Assembly (NCBI GenBank): GCA_023457435.1
Contig: JAEWLS010000015.1
Span: 86,131-150,130 of the forward strand
Length of the DNA stretch: 64,000 nt
Origin: Pseudomonadota bacterium
GTDB taxonomy: Bacteria; Pseudomonadota; Alphaproteobacteria; Rhizobiales; Rhizobiaceae
Reading direction: 5' to 3'
The notes under the pieces were generated by a model, which was given only the letters and a program-made list of their open reading frames with translations, had not been told where the DNA came from and did not search any database. Below are positions 19,510 through 28,884 of the stretch, piece by piece; the stretch's first letter is position 1; every line of letters starts with the position of its first letter. Both the position numbers and the translations under genes were made by a program.

Positions 19510-20565
19510 TCACACAGTGACCAGCGCCTTGCCCTGGTTGGCGAGCGCCGACGTCACGCCCGACAGCATCGTGCGCAGATGCGCTACCTTCTGGTACCGC
19601 CCGTTCACCGAAATGCGCGGCAGCGCGTGCGGATGGTTTGCGTGGGCGGGCAAAATGACGCCGTGCCGCGTCGTCACCGCCGATGCGTATCCGGCCTCGG
19701 CGACCAGCGCGACCTCGCGCTCGCCAACTGCGCTTTCGTAACCGTACGGGTAGGCGAAGTGGCGCGGCTTTCGCCCCGTCTCCAGTTCTATGATCCGGGC
19801 CGCGTCGGTGATCTCGCTCCACGCCTTTTCGGCCGTGAGCCGCTTGAGATTGTAATGGTTCACCGTATGCGCGCCGATGGTGAGCAGCGGATGCGCGGCA
19901 GCGCTGCGCACCTCGTCCCAGTCCATCAGCGTATCGTCCGACGGCCGCTGCGGGTCGACACGCGCGAGCGCCGCGATCCCGCGAAGCACCGATTGCCGCT
20001 CCTCCTCCGCCATCTCCGTGGTCAGGTAGTCGTGCACCAGGCGGTTCGCCTCGATCTTCTTGGCCGGCGTCGTGCAGTCGAGGGTGACGCGCCCGTCGGG
20101 CGTGGTGAGGTAGATCTCCTCGCGCGCGGTGACGATGTCTTCGAGAAGGTCCCACCACAAGTCGGTGGCGCGACCGGTCAGAGCCGGCGCCACGTAGATC
20201 GTCATCGGGGCGCCGTGCTTTTCCAGGACCGGCAGCGCCTCGAGCAGATTGTCCCGATATGCGTCGTCGGCGGTAATCGTCGCAAAGCGGCCGGCGCGCG
20301 GCGAGCGCATGCGCTCGAGCGCCTCGTCCATCGACACGAAGTCGTAGCCCATCCGCTTCATCTCGCCGATGGCGGCATCCAGGAACGTTGGCGCGACGTT
20401 GAGATGGCGGTTGATGCCGAGCGGCTTGGCCGAGGCCATCGTGACCCGGTGCACCATGAGTATGGCGCCGATCCCGCCCAATCGCCCGCCGAGCAGGCGG
20501 GTCAATCCGCTGAAACGCGCCGCGTTCAACACCAGCTTCCGCGCCAACTCGCCCCTGTCGAGCAT
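19510..20565 (-). CDS. Polysaccharide deacetylase (CE4/NodB-like)
   Basis: A 351-residue NodB-homology protein. The metal-binding Asp pair is in TITADDAYRDN (usually TFDDG), the metal His motif is GAHTVNHYNL, and the catalytic region FAYPYGYESAVG is intact. There is no clear signal peptide, so it may act in the cytoplasm or at the membrane. It opens the exopolysaccharide locus and is divergent from the CelD-like gene. De-N-acetylation or de-O-acetylation of a nascent polysaccharide unit is inferred from neighbours. Confidence 0.86.
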   Translation of the reverse strand: MLDRGELARKLVLNAARFSGLTRLLGGRLGGIGAILMVHRVTMASAKPLGINRHLNVAPTFLDAAIGEMKRMGYDFVSMDEALERMRSPRAGRFATITADDAYRDNLLEALPVLEKHGAPMTIYVAPALTGRATDLWWDLLEDIVTAREEIYLTTPDGRVTLDCTTPAKKIEANRLVHDYLTTEMAEEERQSVLRGIAALARVDPQRPSDDTLMDWDEVRSAAAHPLLTIGAHTVNHYNLKRLTAEKAWSEITDAARIIELETGRKPRHFAYPYGYESAVGEREVALVAEAGYASAVTTRHGVILPAHANHPHALPRISVNGRYQKVAHLRTMLSGVTSALANQGKALVTV

Positions 20566-20644
20566 TCCTTCACCTTTGTTGGCTAGCTTCCGGTGCCGAC
20601 CCGACGCGCTGCGAACATCGATAATCGGCCAGAAGGATTGAGGT

Positions 20645-21820
20645 ATGGTTGACGCGCTGCAAATCGAACGCTCACATGTTCGTGCCGTCGCGTCCGATCT
20701 TCACGCGCATGTCGAGCCGCTATCCTCCAGCGGTTACGCCGAGTTCTGCGCGAGGGCATCGCATGCGCCGCATCAATCGCCACGCTTCCTGGGCGCCTGG
20801 GCCGATGCGACGGGCAGTAAGATTTTCGTCGTGTCGGTTGCACGTGACGGACGGGACATCCTGAAGCTTCCGCTCGAGATCGTCACCAAAGGTCCGTTCA
20901 GGCAGGCCCGCTTCCCCGGCGGGCAGCATGCCAACGGCAACCAGGCTCCCTCCTTGCCTGCCGAATACACGGCAGCCGACCTTTCCGCGTCCATCGTCGC
21001 GGCGATCCGCTCGGCCATTCCGGGCGCGGACCTCCTCGCCCTCGAGCGTCTTGCTCCCGCAGTCGGCGGCACGCCGAACCCGCTTGCCGCCATGACGACC
21101 GGCACAAGCCCCAATGTCGCGCTGTCGGTTCACCTCGACGGCGGCTTCGAAGCCTTGCTCGACCGTTCGAGCGGCAAGCGGAAGCGAAAGAAGCATCGTT
21201 CGCAGCTGCGCAAGTTCGAGGCGGCGGGCGGTTTCCGGCTGATCCGGCCGGATCGGCCCGGAGACACCGACTTGCTGCTGGATGCGTTCTTCACAATGAA
21301 GGCGGAGCGCTTCGCGCAGATGGGTATCCCCAACGTTTTCGCGGAGCCGGGTTGCGTGGCGTTCATGCGCAATCTTTACCGCGAGGGGCGCCCGGACTTC
21401 ATCCTGCATGGCCTTGAGATCGGCGGGAAGTTGCGCGCGGTGACCGGTTCCAGTCTCTGCGGCGACCGCATGATCTGCGACATCAGCGCCATCGCCAGCG
21501 ACGAACTCACCGGCACCAGCCCCGGCGACTTCCTGTTCCACGAGATGATCAGGGAAGCGTGCGAGCGCGGGCTTGCGGTCTTCGACTTCAGTGTCGGCGA
21601 CGAGCACTACAAGCGGCTGTGGTGCGACACCGAAACCTGGCAGTCCGACGTTTTCATGCCGCTGACGGCACGCGGCGCGGCGGCGGTTACGGTCGCGCGC
21701 AGCATCGCGGCCATGAAGAGGGCGATCAAGTCGAACCCGCTGGTCTGGTCGCTCGCCAAGCGCCAGCGCAAGAACGTCGCCGGGCGCGACAGCGTCGCGC
21801 CCGCGGAAGATCAGGACTAA
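20645..21820 (+). CDS. CelD/BcsL-type GNAT acyltransferase
   Basis: A 391-residue protein with the acetyltransf_6 (CelD-like) GNAT domain in its C-terminal two thirds. Visible are KRKRKKHRSQLRKFE followed by a long helix, GSSLCGDRMICDISAIASD and FDFSVGDEHYKRLWC, the usual final strand. Such proteins acylate polysaccharide intermediates in cellulose and exopolysaccharide loci. Its stop is six bases from the convergent Wzz-like gene. Confidence 0.82.
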   Translation: MVDALQIERSHVRAVASDLHAHVEPLSSSGYAEFCARASHAPHQSPRFLGAWADATGSKIFVVSVARDGRDILKLPLEIVTKGPFRQARFPGGQHANGNQAPSLPAEYTAADLSASIVAAIRSAIPGADLLALERLAPAVGGTPNPLAAMTTGTSPNVALSVHLDGGFEALLDRSSGKRKRKKHRSQLRKFEAAGGFRLIRPDRPGDTDLLLDAFFTMKAERFAQMGIPNVFAEPGCVAFMRNLYREGRPDFILHGLEIGGKLRAVTGSSLCGDRMICDISAIASDELTGTSPGDFLFHEMIREACERGLAVFDFSVGDEHYKRLWCDTETWQSDVFMPLTARGAAAVTVARSIAAMKRAIKSNPLVWSLAKRQRKNVAGRDSVAPAEDQD

Positions 21821-21826
21821 GCGAAC

Positions 21827-24019
21827 TCAGGCAACGCTGCGATCGGGCGTCGGCGGCGTAAGCCGGCTCACCGGCGAAACAATGGTCGGTTTGGCGAACC
21901 CGCCTGCAACGAGCCCCGCCGCCGCCTTCTCCACCTCGTCGCTCGGTTCGATTGCCGAAACGAGAAGCTCGGTATTCGGCGCAACCAGCCGGCGAATCCC
22001 GTTGGCGTCCGTTGGGCCGCACTCGATCACCACCAGGTCGTAGGCGGTGCTGAGCGACTGCACGATCATCGGCAAGCGCTCCGCCGCACGCATGGCGCGG
22101 GCAGCATTCGCGGTTCCCACCGGAATGACGCTGCACGACGAATAGAGATCGGCGTGAATCACTTCCGAGAACTGGTTCTCGGACACGAGGAGGTTCGTTA
22201 TCCCCGGGAAGTTTCCGCTCTCCAGCATCGGCCGCGAGGCGGCTCCAGACGCCGTCAGGTCTATCAGCATCACGCGCAGTCCCGCGTCTGCGATCTCGCG
22301 GGCAACCAGCACGCTTGCCGCCGCCCCTTCGTCGCCTTCGGGCGAGACGAACAGGGCACGGGTCGCTCCACCGGCGATAAGGGACTCGGCTGCTTTCTCG
22401 ACATCGACCTCGCCGAGGGCACGGCGCGGCTTGCGCGGGGCAAGTGCCGCTGCGGCCGCAGCCGCCGCGCGCATGGCCGGCGGTTGTGGAATGCCGAGTA
22501 CCTTGCGTTCCTCCGTCCGCTCCTCGGCGGGCGTTTCCGCGAGAGGCGCCGGGACCGGGGCCATGGCGACCGGAACGGCCTCCGCCGCCTCGTCTTCACG
22601 TTCGACATAGCGCGGAGCCGCGACCGCCGCCACCATTGCGCGGCCGCTGAAGAGCTCGCGAAGCAGCGTGACGATCGCCATCACGAGCAGCGATGCCGCG
22701 AATGCCGAGATGACGATGGGCAGGATCTTGGGGAAATACGGCTCCGCCGGGACGGTCGCGCGCGAGAAGATGCGGGCATCGGCCGGCAGGTAGTTGCGGT
22801 CGCCGCGCGACGAAGCTTCGCGGTAGCGGGTGAGGTACGATTCGAGCAGCTCGCGCTGCGCCGTCGCCTCGCGCTCCAGGGCGCGGAGATCGACCAGATC
22901 GACGTCCGCTCGCGCCGATTCGGCCTTGAGGCGATTGAGGTCGGCGACGAGGCTCTGTTCACGAGCCTTCGCGGCCCGCGCCTCCGCCTCGACGCCGGCG
23001 AGAACCTTCTGTCCCTCGGCGCGAATCTGCGCGCTGATATCGGCAAGTTGCGAGTTCAGCGAGCGGATGCGCGGATGGCCGGGCAACAGCGTCGTCGTCA
23101 GGTCGGCGATCTCGCCGCGCAATTCGCCTTCCCGCTCGCGCAGGCGCTGGATCAGGCTCGACTGCAGCACTTCCGGCATCGAATCGAGCGCCGCGCCGTT
23201 ACGCAGCGCCGCTCGGATCTGAGTGGCGTTCGCTTCCGCGGCCGAACGGCTGGCACGCACGCGCGATAGTTCGGTGGAGAGTTCGGACAGCTGCTGCGTC
23301 GCAAGCACCGAATTGTTCTGCCCGACGAGAAGGTCGGACTTTCCGCGGAATTCTGCCACGCGCGCCTCGGCCTGCTTAACCTTGGCGCTGAGGTCGGCGA
23401 TTTCGGGCTCGAGCCACTGTGTGGCGTCGGAATTCGATTGCAGTTTCGCTTGCTGCTGGACTGCGAGGTACGCGTCGGCCATTGCGTTCGGCACGGCGGC
23501 GGCAAGCTCCCGGTCCGCAGACGAGAACTCGATGACGATGACGCGCGACCGTTCGACCCGGTACACGTCGAGCCGCTCGCGGAATGCCTTGAGCGTGCGC
23601 TCCTCGGGCGGGAGGGAAGACGGGTCGCGAGCCAATCCCACGAGGGCCAGCGCGCGGCCGATTGCCGAGGGCTGCGGATCGAATTCTTCTCGCGATGCCA
23701 GATTCAGGTCCTTGGCAACCTTGGTCAGTATCTCGCTCGACGTGATGACTTCGACCTGGCTGGTAACCCCCTCCTCGTCGAGGATCGGAGCCGCGCCGGC
23801 TCCGTTGGGATCGATGCGCGTCAGCGCCGATTCCCGGGTTTCGATCAGTATTCGCGTCTCGCCCATGTATCTTGGGGTTAGAAGAGACGCGACGACAAAG
23901 GCCGCCGCAGTAGCGAGCACCGCGACGACGAGTATCCGCCGCCAATCCCGGGCAAGGCTGGCGAAGAGCCTGCCGAGATCGATGTCGACGTCCCTGACCG
24001 CTGACTGGTTGGCGGACAT
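21827..24019 (-). CDS. Wzz/GNVR polysaccharide co-polymerase with degenerate tyrosine-kinase domain
   Basis: A 730-residue inner-membrane protein. Order: N-terminal membrane helix (about 26-46), Wzz periplasmic domain with long coiled coils (about 180-400), GNVR region ending AEPYFPKILP before a second membrane helix, and a cytoplasmic domain shaped like a BY-kinase. In that domain the Walker A loop reads SPEGDEGAAAS with no Lys-Ser/Thr, Walker A' is MLIDLTASG and Walker B is VVIECGP, so ATP hydrolysis is unlikely. No Tyr cluster ends the protein. It likely sets chain length without classical kinase control. GGAG lies seven bases before the ATG at 24019. Confidence 0.85.
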   Translation of the reverse strand: MSANQSAVRDVDIDLGRLFASLARDWRRILVVAVLATAAAFVVASLLTPRYMGETRILIETRESALTRIDPNGAGAAPILDEEGVTSQVEVITSSEILTKVAKDLNLASREEFDPQPSAIGRALALVGLARDPSSLPPEERTLKAFRERLDVYRVERSRVIVIEFSSADRELAAAVPNAMADAYLAVQQQAKLQSNSDATQWLEPEIADLSAKVKQAEARVAEFRGKSDLLVGQNNSVLATQQLSELSTELSRVRASRSAAEANATQIRAALRNGAALDSMPEVLQSSLIQRLREREGELRGEIADLTTTLLPGHPRIRSLNSQLADISAQIRAEGQKVLAGVEAEARAAKAREQSLVADLNRLKAESARADVDLVDLRALEREATAQRELLESYLTRYREASSRGDRNYLPADARIFSRATVPAEPYFPKILPIVISAFAASLLVMAIVTLLRELFSGRAMVAAVAAPRYVEREDEAAEAVPVAMAPVPAPLAETPAEERTEERKVLGIPQPPAMRAAAAAAAALAPRKPRRALGEVDVEKAAESLIAGGATRALFVSPEGDEGAAASVLVAREIADAGLRVMLIDLTASGAASRPMLESGNFPGITNLLVSENQFSEVIHADLYSSCSVIPVGTANAARAMRAAERLPMIVQSLSTAYDLVVIECGPTDANGIRRLVAPNTELLVSAIEPSDEVEKAAAGLVAGGFAKPTIVSPVSRLTPPTPDRSVA

Positions 24020-24197
24020 GCGCTCACTCCGGATGCGAATTCTCAAGCGACCGTAAAGCCGCATGGTAACTGCGCGGTTAAGAGCGCTCGGATTGCGTTT
24101 GGTCGCGGCGTCACCCGTTTTACCGGCCATTAACCCTAACAGGCGGATAACGTCGTCCGAGCCAGCCGGCCGAGCCGGCGCTGATACAGGGTCAGTC

Positions 24198-24761
24198 ATG
24201 CCGCGCAGCGTCCTATCCGCCATCGCCATCACCGCGCTCGCCGCGGTCGCGGGCTGTTCCGGCTACCGCCCGGCGCCGCCGGCATTTCATCAGGCGACCA
24301 CCCGCCCCTACATGCTCGACGCAGGAGACCGCGTCCGCATTACGGTGTTCGAGCAGGAGGGCCTGACCAACACCTATGCAGTCGACCAGTCGGGCTACAT
24401 CTCTTTCCCGCTCGTCGGCGCCGTTCCGGCGCGGGGTCGCACCATTGCCCAGCTGGAGGCGTCGATCGCGGCGAGCCTGCGCAACGGCTACATCCGTGAC
24501 CCGGACGTTTCGGTCGAGGTCGAGCGCTATCGCGCGATCTTCGTCATGGGCGAAGTTGGCGCGGCCGGGCAGTACTCCTATGTGCCGGGCATGACGATCC
24601 AGAAGGCGATCGCCGCGGCGGGCGGATTCTCCGCGCGCGCACAGCAGATCGATGTCGACGTTACGCGCACAGTGAACGGCGAGGTGCTGACCGGCCGCGT
24701 CCTGATCTCCGATCCCCTGCTTCCCGGCGATACGGTTTACGTGCGCGAGAGGCTTTTCTGA
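24198..24761 (+). CDS. Polysaccharide export lipoprotein (Wza/ExoF-like)
   Basis: A 187-residue periplasmic/outer-membrane protein. The signal peptide ends with lipobox LAAVAGC, giving a lipid-modified Cys near residue 21. The Poly_export domain follows (LDAGDRVRITVFEQEGLT, DQSGYISFPLVG), then one SLBB-like unit (FVMGEVGAAGQYSYVPGMTIQKAIAA shown here only in part). It is shorter than E. coli Wza, resembling rhizobial forms that lack the C-terminal transmembrane helix. Divergent from the Wzz-like gene, with 178 bases between them for promoters. Confidence 0.88.
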   Translation: MPRSVLSAIAITALAAVAGCSGYRPAPPAFHQATTRPYMLDAGDRVRITVFEQEGLTNTYAVDQSGYISFPLVGAVPARGRTIAQLEASIAASLRNGYIRDPDVSVEVERYRAIFVMGEVGAAGQYSYVPGMTIQKAIAAAGGFSARAQQIDVDVTRTVNGEVLTGRVLISDPLLPGDTVYVRERLF

Positions 24762-24785
24762 CGCCCGTTGGTCACTGGTGACGCC

Positions 24786-25937
24786 ATGGGCGACCCCGAT
24801 CCCGCTCGACACGAGAGGCGCAAGCTGCGCATCGTGCACTGCTTCCGGTCCCCGGTCGGAGGAATCTTCCGCCATGTCCGCGACCTCGCTGAGGCGCAGG
24901 TTGCGGCCGGACATGAGGTCGGCATCGTCTGCGATTCCTCGACGGGCGGCGCGTTCGAGGAAGAGCTCTTCGCCCGGATGGAACCGATGCTGCCGCTCGG
25001 CATCCGGCGCACGCCGATGCAGCGGCATATCGGCCTCGGCGATGCCGCTGCCGCATGGCGAACTTATTCGTTGATCAAGGAATTGCGGCCGGATGTGCTG
25101 CATGGGCACGGCGCCAAGGGCGGTGTCTATGCGCGTGCGTTCGGCTCACTCTTCCGGGCATCCAGGTCTCGCGTAGCCCGGGTCTATTCTCCGCACGGCG
25201 GAAGCCTTCATTACGACGAAGGCACACTTACCGGGCGTGCCTTCTTCGCGCTGGAAAACGCGATGGGCCGCCTCACCGACCATCTGCTCTTCGTCTCGGA
25301 GCACGAGTACCGGACCTATCTGCGCAAGGTCGGGACCCCGCACTGCCCGTACAAGGTCGTCTACAACGGCCTGGCCGATCACGAGTTCGCGCCCGTGTCC
25401 GATGCGCCCGACGCGACGGACTTCCTCTACATCGGCATGATGCGCGACCTGAAGGGGCCCGACCTGTTCATCGACGCGCTGGCGCGGGTTGCTTCGGTGA
25501 GCGGGCGCAAGGTTTCTGCGACGATGGTCGGCGACGGCGCGGATCTGCCGCGCTACCGCGCGCAGGCGTCCAACTGCGCAGATATATCAGTAATTTTCCG
25601 CGATGCGATGCCGGCGCGACAGGCTTTCGCGCTGGGCAGGATCATGGTCGTGCCGTCCCGGGCCGAGGCGATGCCCTACATCGTCATCGAGGCAGCAGCG
25701 GCCGGGAAGCTGCTGATCGCCACCGCCGTCGGCGGCATCCCGGAGATTTTGGGCAGCGATTCCAGCGCGTTAGCCGATCCGACCGTCGAGAGCCTCGCGG
25801 CGCGCATGGCCTCCGCCCTTGCCGATCCCGCAGCGCTGCGCGCCGCCCTCCCCGACATCGAGCGCATGCGCACCCGCTTCAGCAACAAGACGATGGTCCA
25901 GGAGGTGGAAACCGCCTACCTCCCCCCCATGCGTTGA
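24786..25937 (+). CDS. GT4-family glycosyltransferase
   Basis: A 383-residue GT-B enzyme. The N-terminal acceptor domain begins RIVHCFRSPVGGIFRHV. The donor domain ends with the GT4 signature PSRAEAMPYIVIEAAAAG, whose Glu residues bind the nucleotide-sugar. It probably adds a sugar to the lipid-linked repeat unit started by the hexose-1-phosphate transferase downstream. ATG at 24786 chosen; a TTG at 24768 is possible. 24 bases after the export lipoprotein gene, in the same putative operon. Confidence 0.88.
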   Translation: MGDPDPARHERRKLRIVHCFRSPVGGIFRHVRDLAEAQVAAGHEVGIVCDSSTGGAFEEELFARMEPMLPLGIRRTPMQRHIGLGDAAAAWRTYSLIKELRPDVLHGHGAKGGVYARAFGSLFRASRSRVARVYSPHGGSLHYDEGTLTGRAFFALENAMGRLTDHLLFVSEHEYRTYLRKVGTPHCPYKVVYNGLADHEFAPVSDAPDATDFLYIGMMRDLKGPDLFIDALARVASVSGRKVSATMVGDGADLPRYRAQASNCADISVIFRDAMPARQAFALGRIMVVPSRAEAMPYIVIEAAAAGKLLIATAVGGIPEILGSDSSALADPTVESLAARMASALADPAALRAALPDIERMRTRFSNKTMVQEVETAYLPPMR

Positions 25938-26020
25938 AGGGGTCCGGCAAGGGTTTCTTAGCAGCTCACGGCTAACTTGCGGTCGCCGCGCGAAGTGCGC
26001 GGACAGTCGAGTTGCGCGTC

Positions 26021-27550
26021 ATGAGCAAACCCCAGCCTGCCCATCCTTATTCGCCGCAAGCGGTCCGCACCTTCGCCGAGGGCGCGGATGCCGGCGAGCG
26101 TGACGACTTGAACCCTGTCGCACGTCATGTTGCGTCGCAGTATCGGCGCGACACCCGGTCGCCGGTGATGGTCAGCGGCTATCTGCGCCTCGTCGAACTG
26201 GCACTCTTCGCGCTGACGGGCCTTGCCGTCTACCTCTACTACGTCGACACGCACCTGACCTGGGAATACCCCGCACTCATCGCCGGCGGATCGATCCTCG
26301 CTGTCCTGCTGCTGGAGGTGGCCGACACATATCAAATCGCGACTTTGCGCGAGCCGATGCGACGTATCGGCTCCTTGGTACTCGTCTGGGCCGGCACCTT
26401 TGCCCTGATGGCGCTGGCCGGCTTCTTTCTCAAGATGGCAGACGACTTCTCGCGCGTCTGGTTCATCGGATGGTTCATCGCCGGTCTCGCGGCTTTCGTC
26501 TTTATGCGCCTCATCGTCGCGAGGCTGGTGCGTCGATGGGCGCGCAATGGCGCGATGGAGCGACGCGCGGTCATTGTCGGCGGTGGCGGGAACGCTGAGG
26601 CGTTGATCCGTTCCATCGAGATGCAGCCCTACAACGACATCCGGATATGCGGAATCTTCGACGATCGGGACGACCGTCGCTCGCCTCCGATCGTTGCGGG
26701 ATACCCCAAGCTTGGGACGATTGCCGAACTCACCGCGTTTGCGCGTATTGCGAGGATCGACATGCTGATCGTCTCTCTGCCGATCACCGCAGAGAAGCGC
26801 GTCCTGTCGATGCTCAAGAAGCTGTGGGTGCTGCCTGTCGACATTCGGCTGTCGGCCCACTCGCACGAACTGCAGTTCCGTCCGCGCGCCTACTCCTATA
26901 TCGGATCGGTGCCGCTGCTCGACATCTTCGACAAGCCGATCACCGAATGGGACTCGGTGGCCAAGCGCGCTTTCGACATCGTGTTCAGCATCGCCGGGAT
27001 CGTGCTTCTGTCCCCAGTGATGATTGCAACCGCAATCGCCATCAAGCTCGACAGCAAGGGGCCGGTCTTCTTCAAGCAGAAACGCCATGGCTTCAACAAT
27101 GAGGTCATCGAGGTTTTCAAGTTTCGCTCGATGTATGCCGACAAGTCGGACCCGACGGCGAAGAAGGCGGTGACGAAGAACGATCCACGTGTCACGCGCG
27201 TCGGGCGTTTCATCCGCAAGACGTCGATCGACGAACTGCCCCAGTTCTTCAACACGCTGATGGGCTCGCTTTCCCTCGTCGGCCCCCGACCTCACGCCGT
27301 GGCAGCACAGTCGCACAACCTGCTCTACACGGAGGTCGTCGACGGCTACTTCGCGCGCCACAAGGTGAAACCGGGCGTCACCGGTTGGGCGCAGATCAAC
27401 GGCTGGCGCGGCGAGATGGACACGGATGAGAAGATCCGCAAGCGCACCGAATTCGATCTCTACTACATCGAGAACTGGTCACTCTGGTTCGACCTGAAAA
27501 TTTTGCTGCTCACACCGGTTCGTCTCCTGAATACGGAGAACGCGTATTGA
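26021..27550 (+). CDS. Undecaprenyl-phosphate hexose-1-phosphate transferase (WcaJ/WbaP-like)
   Basis: A 509-residue inner-membrane enzyme that starts repeat-unit assembly by moving a hexose-1-phosphate from UDP-sugar to undecaprenyl phosphate. Four N-terminal membrane helices, a CoA_binding_3-type Rossmann region (VIVGGGGNAEALIRSIE), a re-entrant helix (RAFDIVFSIAGIVLLSPVM in part) and the catalytic domain with TSIDELPQFFNTLMGSLSLVG and GPRPH. The long form resembles glucose transferases of the WcaJ type; the exact sugar is not determined. The TTG start of the next gene overlaps its stop. Confidence 0.9.
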   Translation: MSKPQPAHPYSPQAVRTFAEGADAGERDDLNPVARHVASQYRRDTRSPVMVSGYLRLVELALFALTGLAVYLYYVDTHLTWEYPALIAGGSILAVLLLEVADTYQIATLREPMRRIGSLVLVWAGTFALMALAGFFLKMADDFSRVWFIGWFIAGLAAFVFMRLIVARLVRRWARNGAMERRAVIVGGGGNAEALIRSIEMQPYNDIRICGIFDDRDDRRSPPIVAGYPKLGTIAELTAFARIARIDMLIVSLPITAEKRVLSMLKKLWVLPVDIRLSAHSHELQFRPRAYSYIGSVPLLDIFDKPITEWDSVAKRAFDIVFSIAGIVLLSPVMIATAIAIKLDSKGPVFFKQKRHGFNNEVIEVFKFRSMYADKSDPTAKKAVTKNDPRVTRVGRFIRKTSIDELPQFFNTLMGSLSLVGPRPHAVAAQSHNLLYTEVVDGYFARHKVKPGVTGWAQINGWRGEMDTDEKIRKRTEFDLYYIENWSLWFDLKILLLTPVRLLNTENAY

Positions 27551-28788
27551 GCGCGAGCATCGCCGGCGAGCTGCCGAGGGCCGCAATCAACGCGCGTCTC
27601 GTCGCGCTCATAACAGCGGTCGCTATCGGGTTCGCCGTGTTCCTGACCGGCTTCGTGATCCGCGAACCGGCCCCCTACGAGCTCTTTCTCGCGGGGCTAA
27701 TGCCGGTGTGGGCACTGTTCGGTCTGCGCATCTCGCGCACGGTGGCCCCGCTTGCCGGCCTACTCGTGCTCTTCGTCATCGGGGGGCTGATCTCGATGAC
27801 ACAGCTCGAAGAGCTTGGCGACATCCCGCTCTACATAACGGTCACGCTATTTCTTTCCCTGACCGCGGTCTTCTTTGCCGCGGTGTTCGAGGGCCGACCA
27901 GACCTCTACGATCTGGTCTTCTGGGCTTGGACCATCTCTGCTCTGGTCACCACGTGCCTGGGCATTGCCGGCTATTTCGGACTGACGCCCGGCGAAATGT
28001 TCACGCTCTACGGACGAGCGGCCGGGGCATTCAAGGACCCAAACGTGTTCGGTCCGTTCCTGGTGCTCCCCGCCATGTTCATGTTGCAGCGTATCCTGAC
28101 CGGACGCGGTGAAAGCCTGCCGTTAAACGTGGCAATTCTCGGTGTCCTCTCTGCCGGCGTGTTTTTTTCATTCTCGCGCGGCGCGTGGGGCGTGTTTGCC
28201 TTCAGCGCTTTGCTGCTAACCGGCGCGCTGTTCCTGCGCAGTCAAAGCAACCTCTTCCGCCTCCGCATCATCGTCATGGGAACGATCGCGATAGGGATTC
28301 TTGCCCTCCTCCTCGTCGTCGTGCTGCAGCTCCCTGGCGTCGCTGAAATCTTCACCACACGGGCGCAACTTGTACAGGACTACGACGGGGCGCGGCTCGG
28401 CCGGTTTGCGCGCTTCGTCATCGGCTACCAGATGGCGATGGAGCATCCATTCGGCATCGGGCCGTTAGAATTCGGAAAAATGCTTGGCGAGGACACTCAC
28501 CATATTTGGCTCAAGGCCCTGCTCGACTATTCATGGCTGGGCTTCGCAACATACCTGATGCTAATTCTGCTCACGCTCGGCGGTGGCTTCCGAATCCTGT
28601 TTCGTGAGCGGCCGTGGCAGCCTTACCTCCTGGTCGCATATATCGTCTTCGTCGGACACGTATTCCTGGGCTCGGTCATCGACACCAATCACTGGCGGCA
28701 TTTCTGGCTGCTTGTGGCCATGATCTGGGGCGCCATGGGGCTCGAGGCGCGACATCAGAACGCGTTCGCGATGCGTCGTTACGGGTGA
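27547..28788 (+). CDS. O-antigen ligase/Wzy-like polymerase
   Basis: A 413-residue membrane protein with about ten to eleven helices and a large periplasmic loop with HHIWLKALLDYSWLGF, the pattern of the Wzy_C/O-antigen ligase superfamily. The internal SFSRGAWGVFAFS contains the conserved Arg-rich turn before a helix. It begins with a TTG at 27547, supported by GGAG eight bases upstream, and overlaps the preceding gene by four bases. Expected role is polymerisation of the exopolysaccharide repeat unit in the periplasm. Confidence 0.84.
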   Translation: MSASIAGELPRAAINARLVALITAVAIGFAVFLTGFVIREPAPYELFLAGLMPVWALFGLRISRTVAPLAGLLVLFVIGGLISMTQLEELGDIPLYITVTLFLSLTAVFFAAVFEGRPDLYDLVFWAWTISALVTTCLGIAGYFGLTPGEMFTLYGRAAGAFKDPNVFGPFLVLPAMFMLQRILTGRGESLPLNVAILGVLSAGVFFSFSRGAWGVFAFSALLLTGALFLRSQSNLFRLRIIVMGTIAIGILALLLVVVLQLPGVAEIFTTRAQLVQDYDGARLGRFARFVIGYQMAMEHPFGIGPLEFGKMLGEDTHHIWLKALLDYSWLGFATYLMLILLTLGGGFRILFRERPWQPYLLVAYIVFVGHVFLGSVIDTNHWRHFWLLVAMIWGAMGLEARHQNAFAMRRYG

Positions 28789-28884
28789 CAAGCGGCGACC
28801 ACTGAACTACAAACTTGTTCCGACAGGCGATGGGAAGCGTCGCATGTGTGCACGCCGTTGCCGCACATGCAGTCTTGGGTCGCA

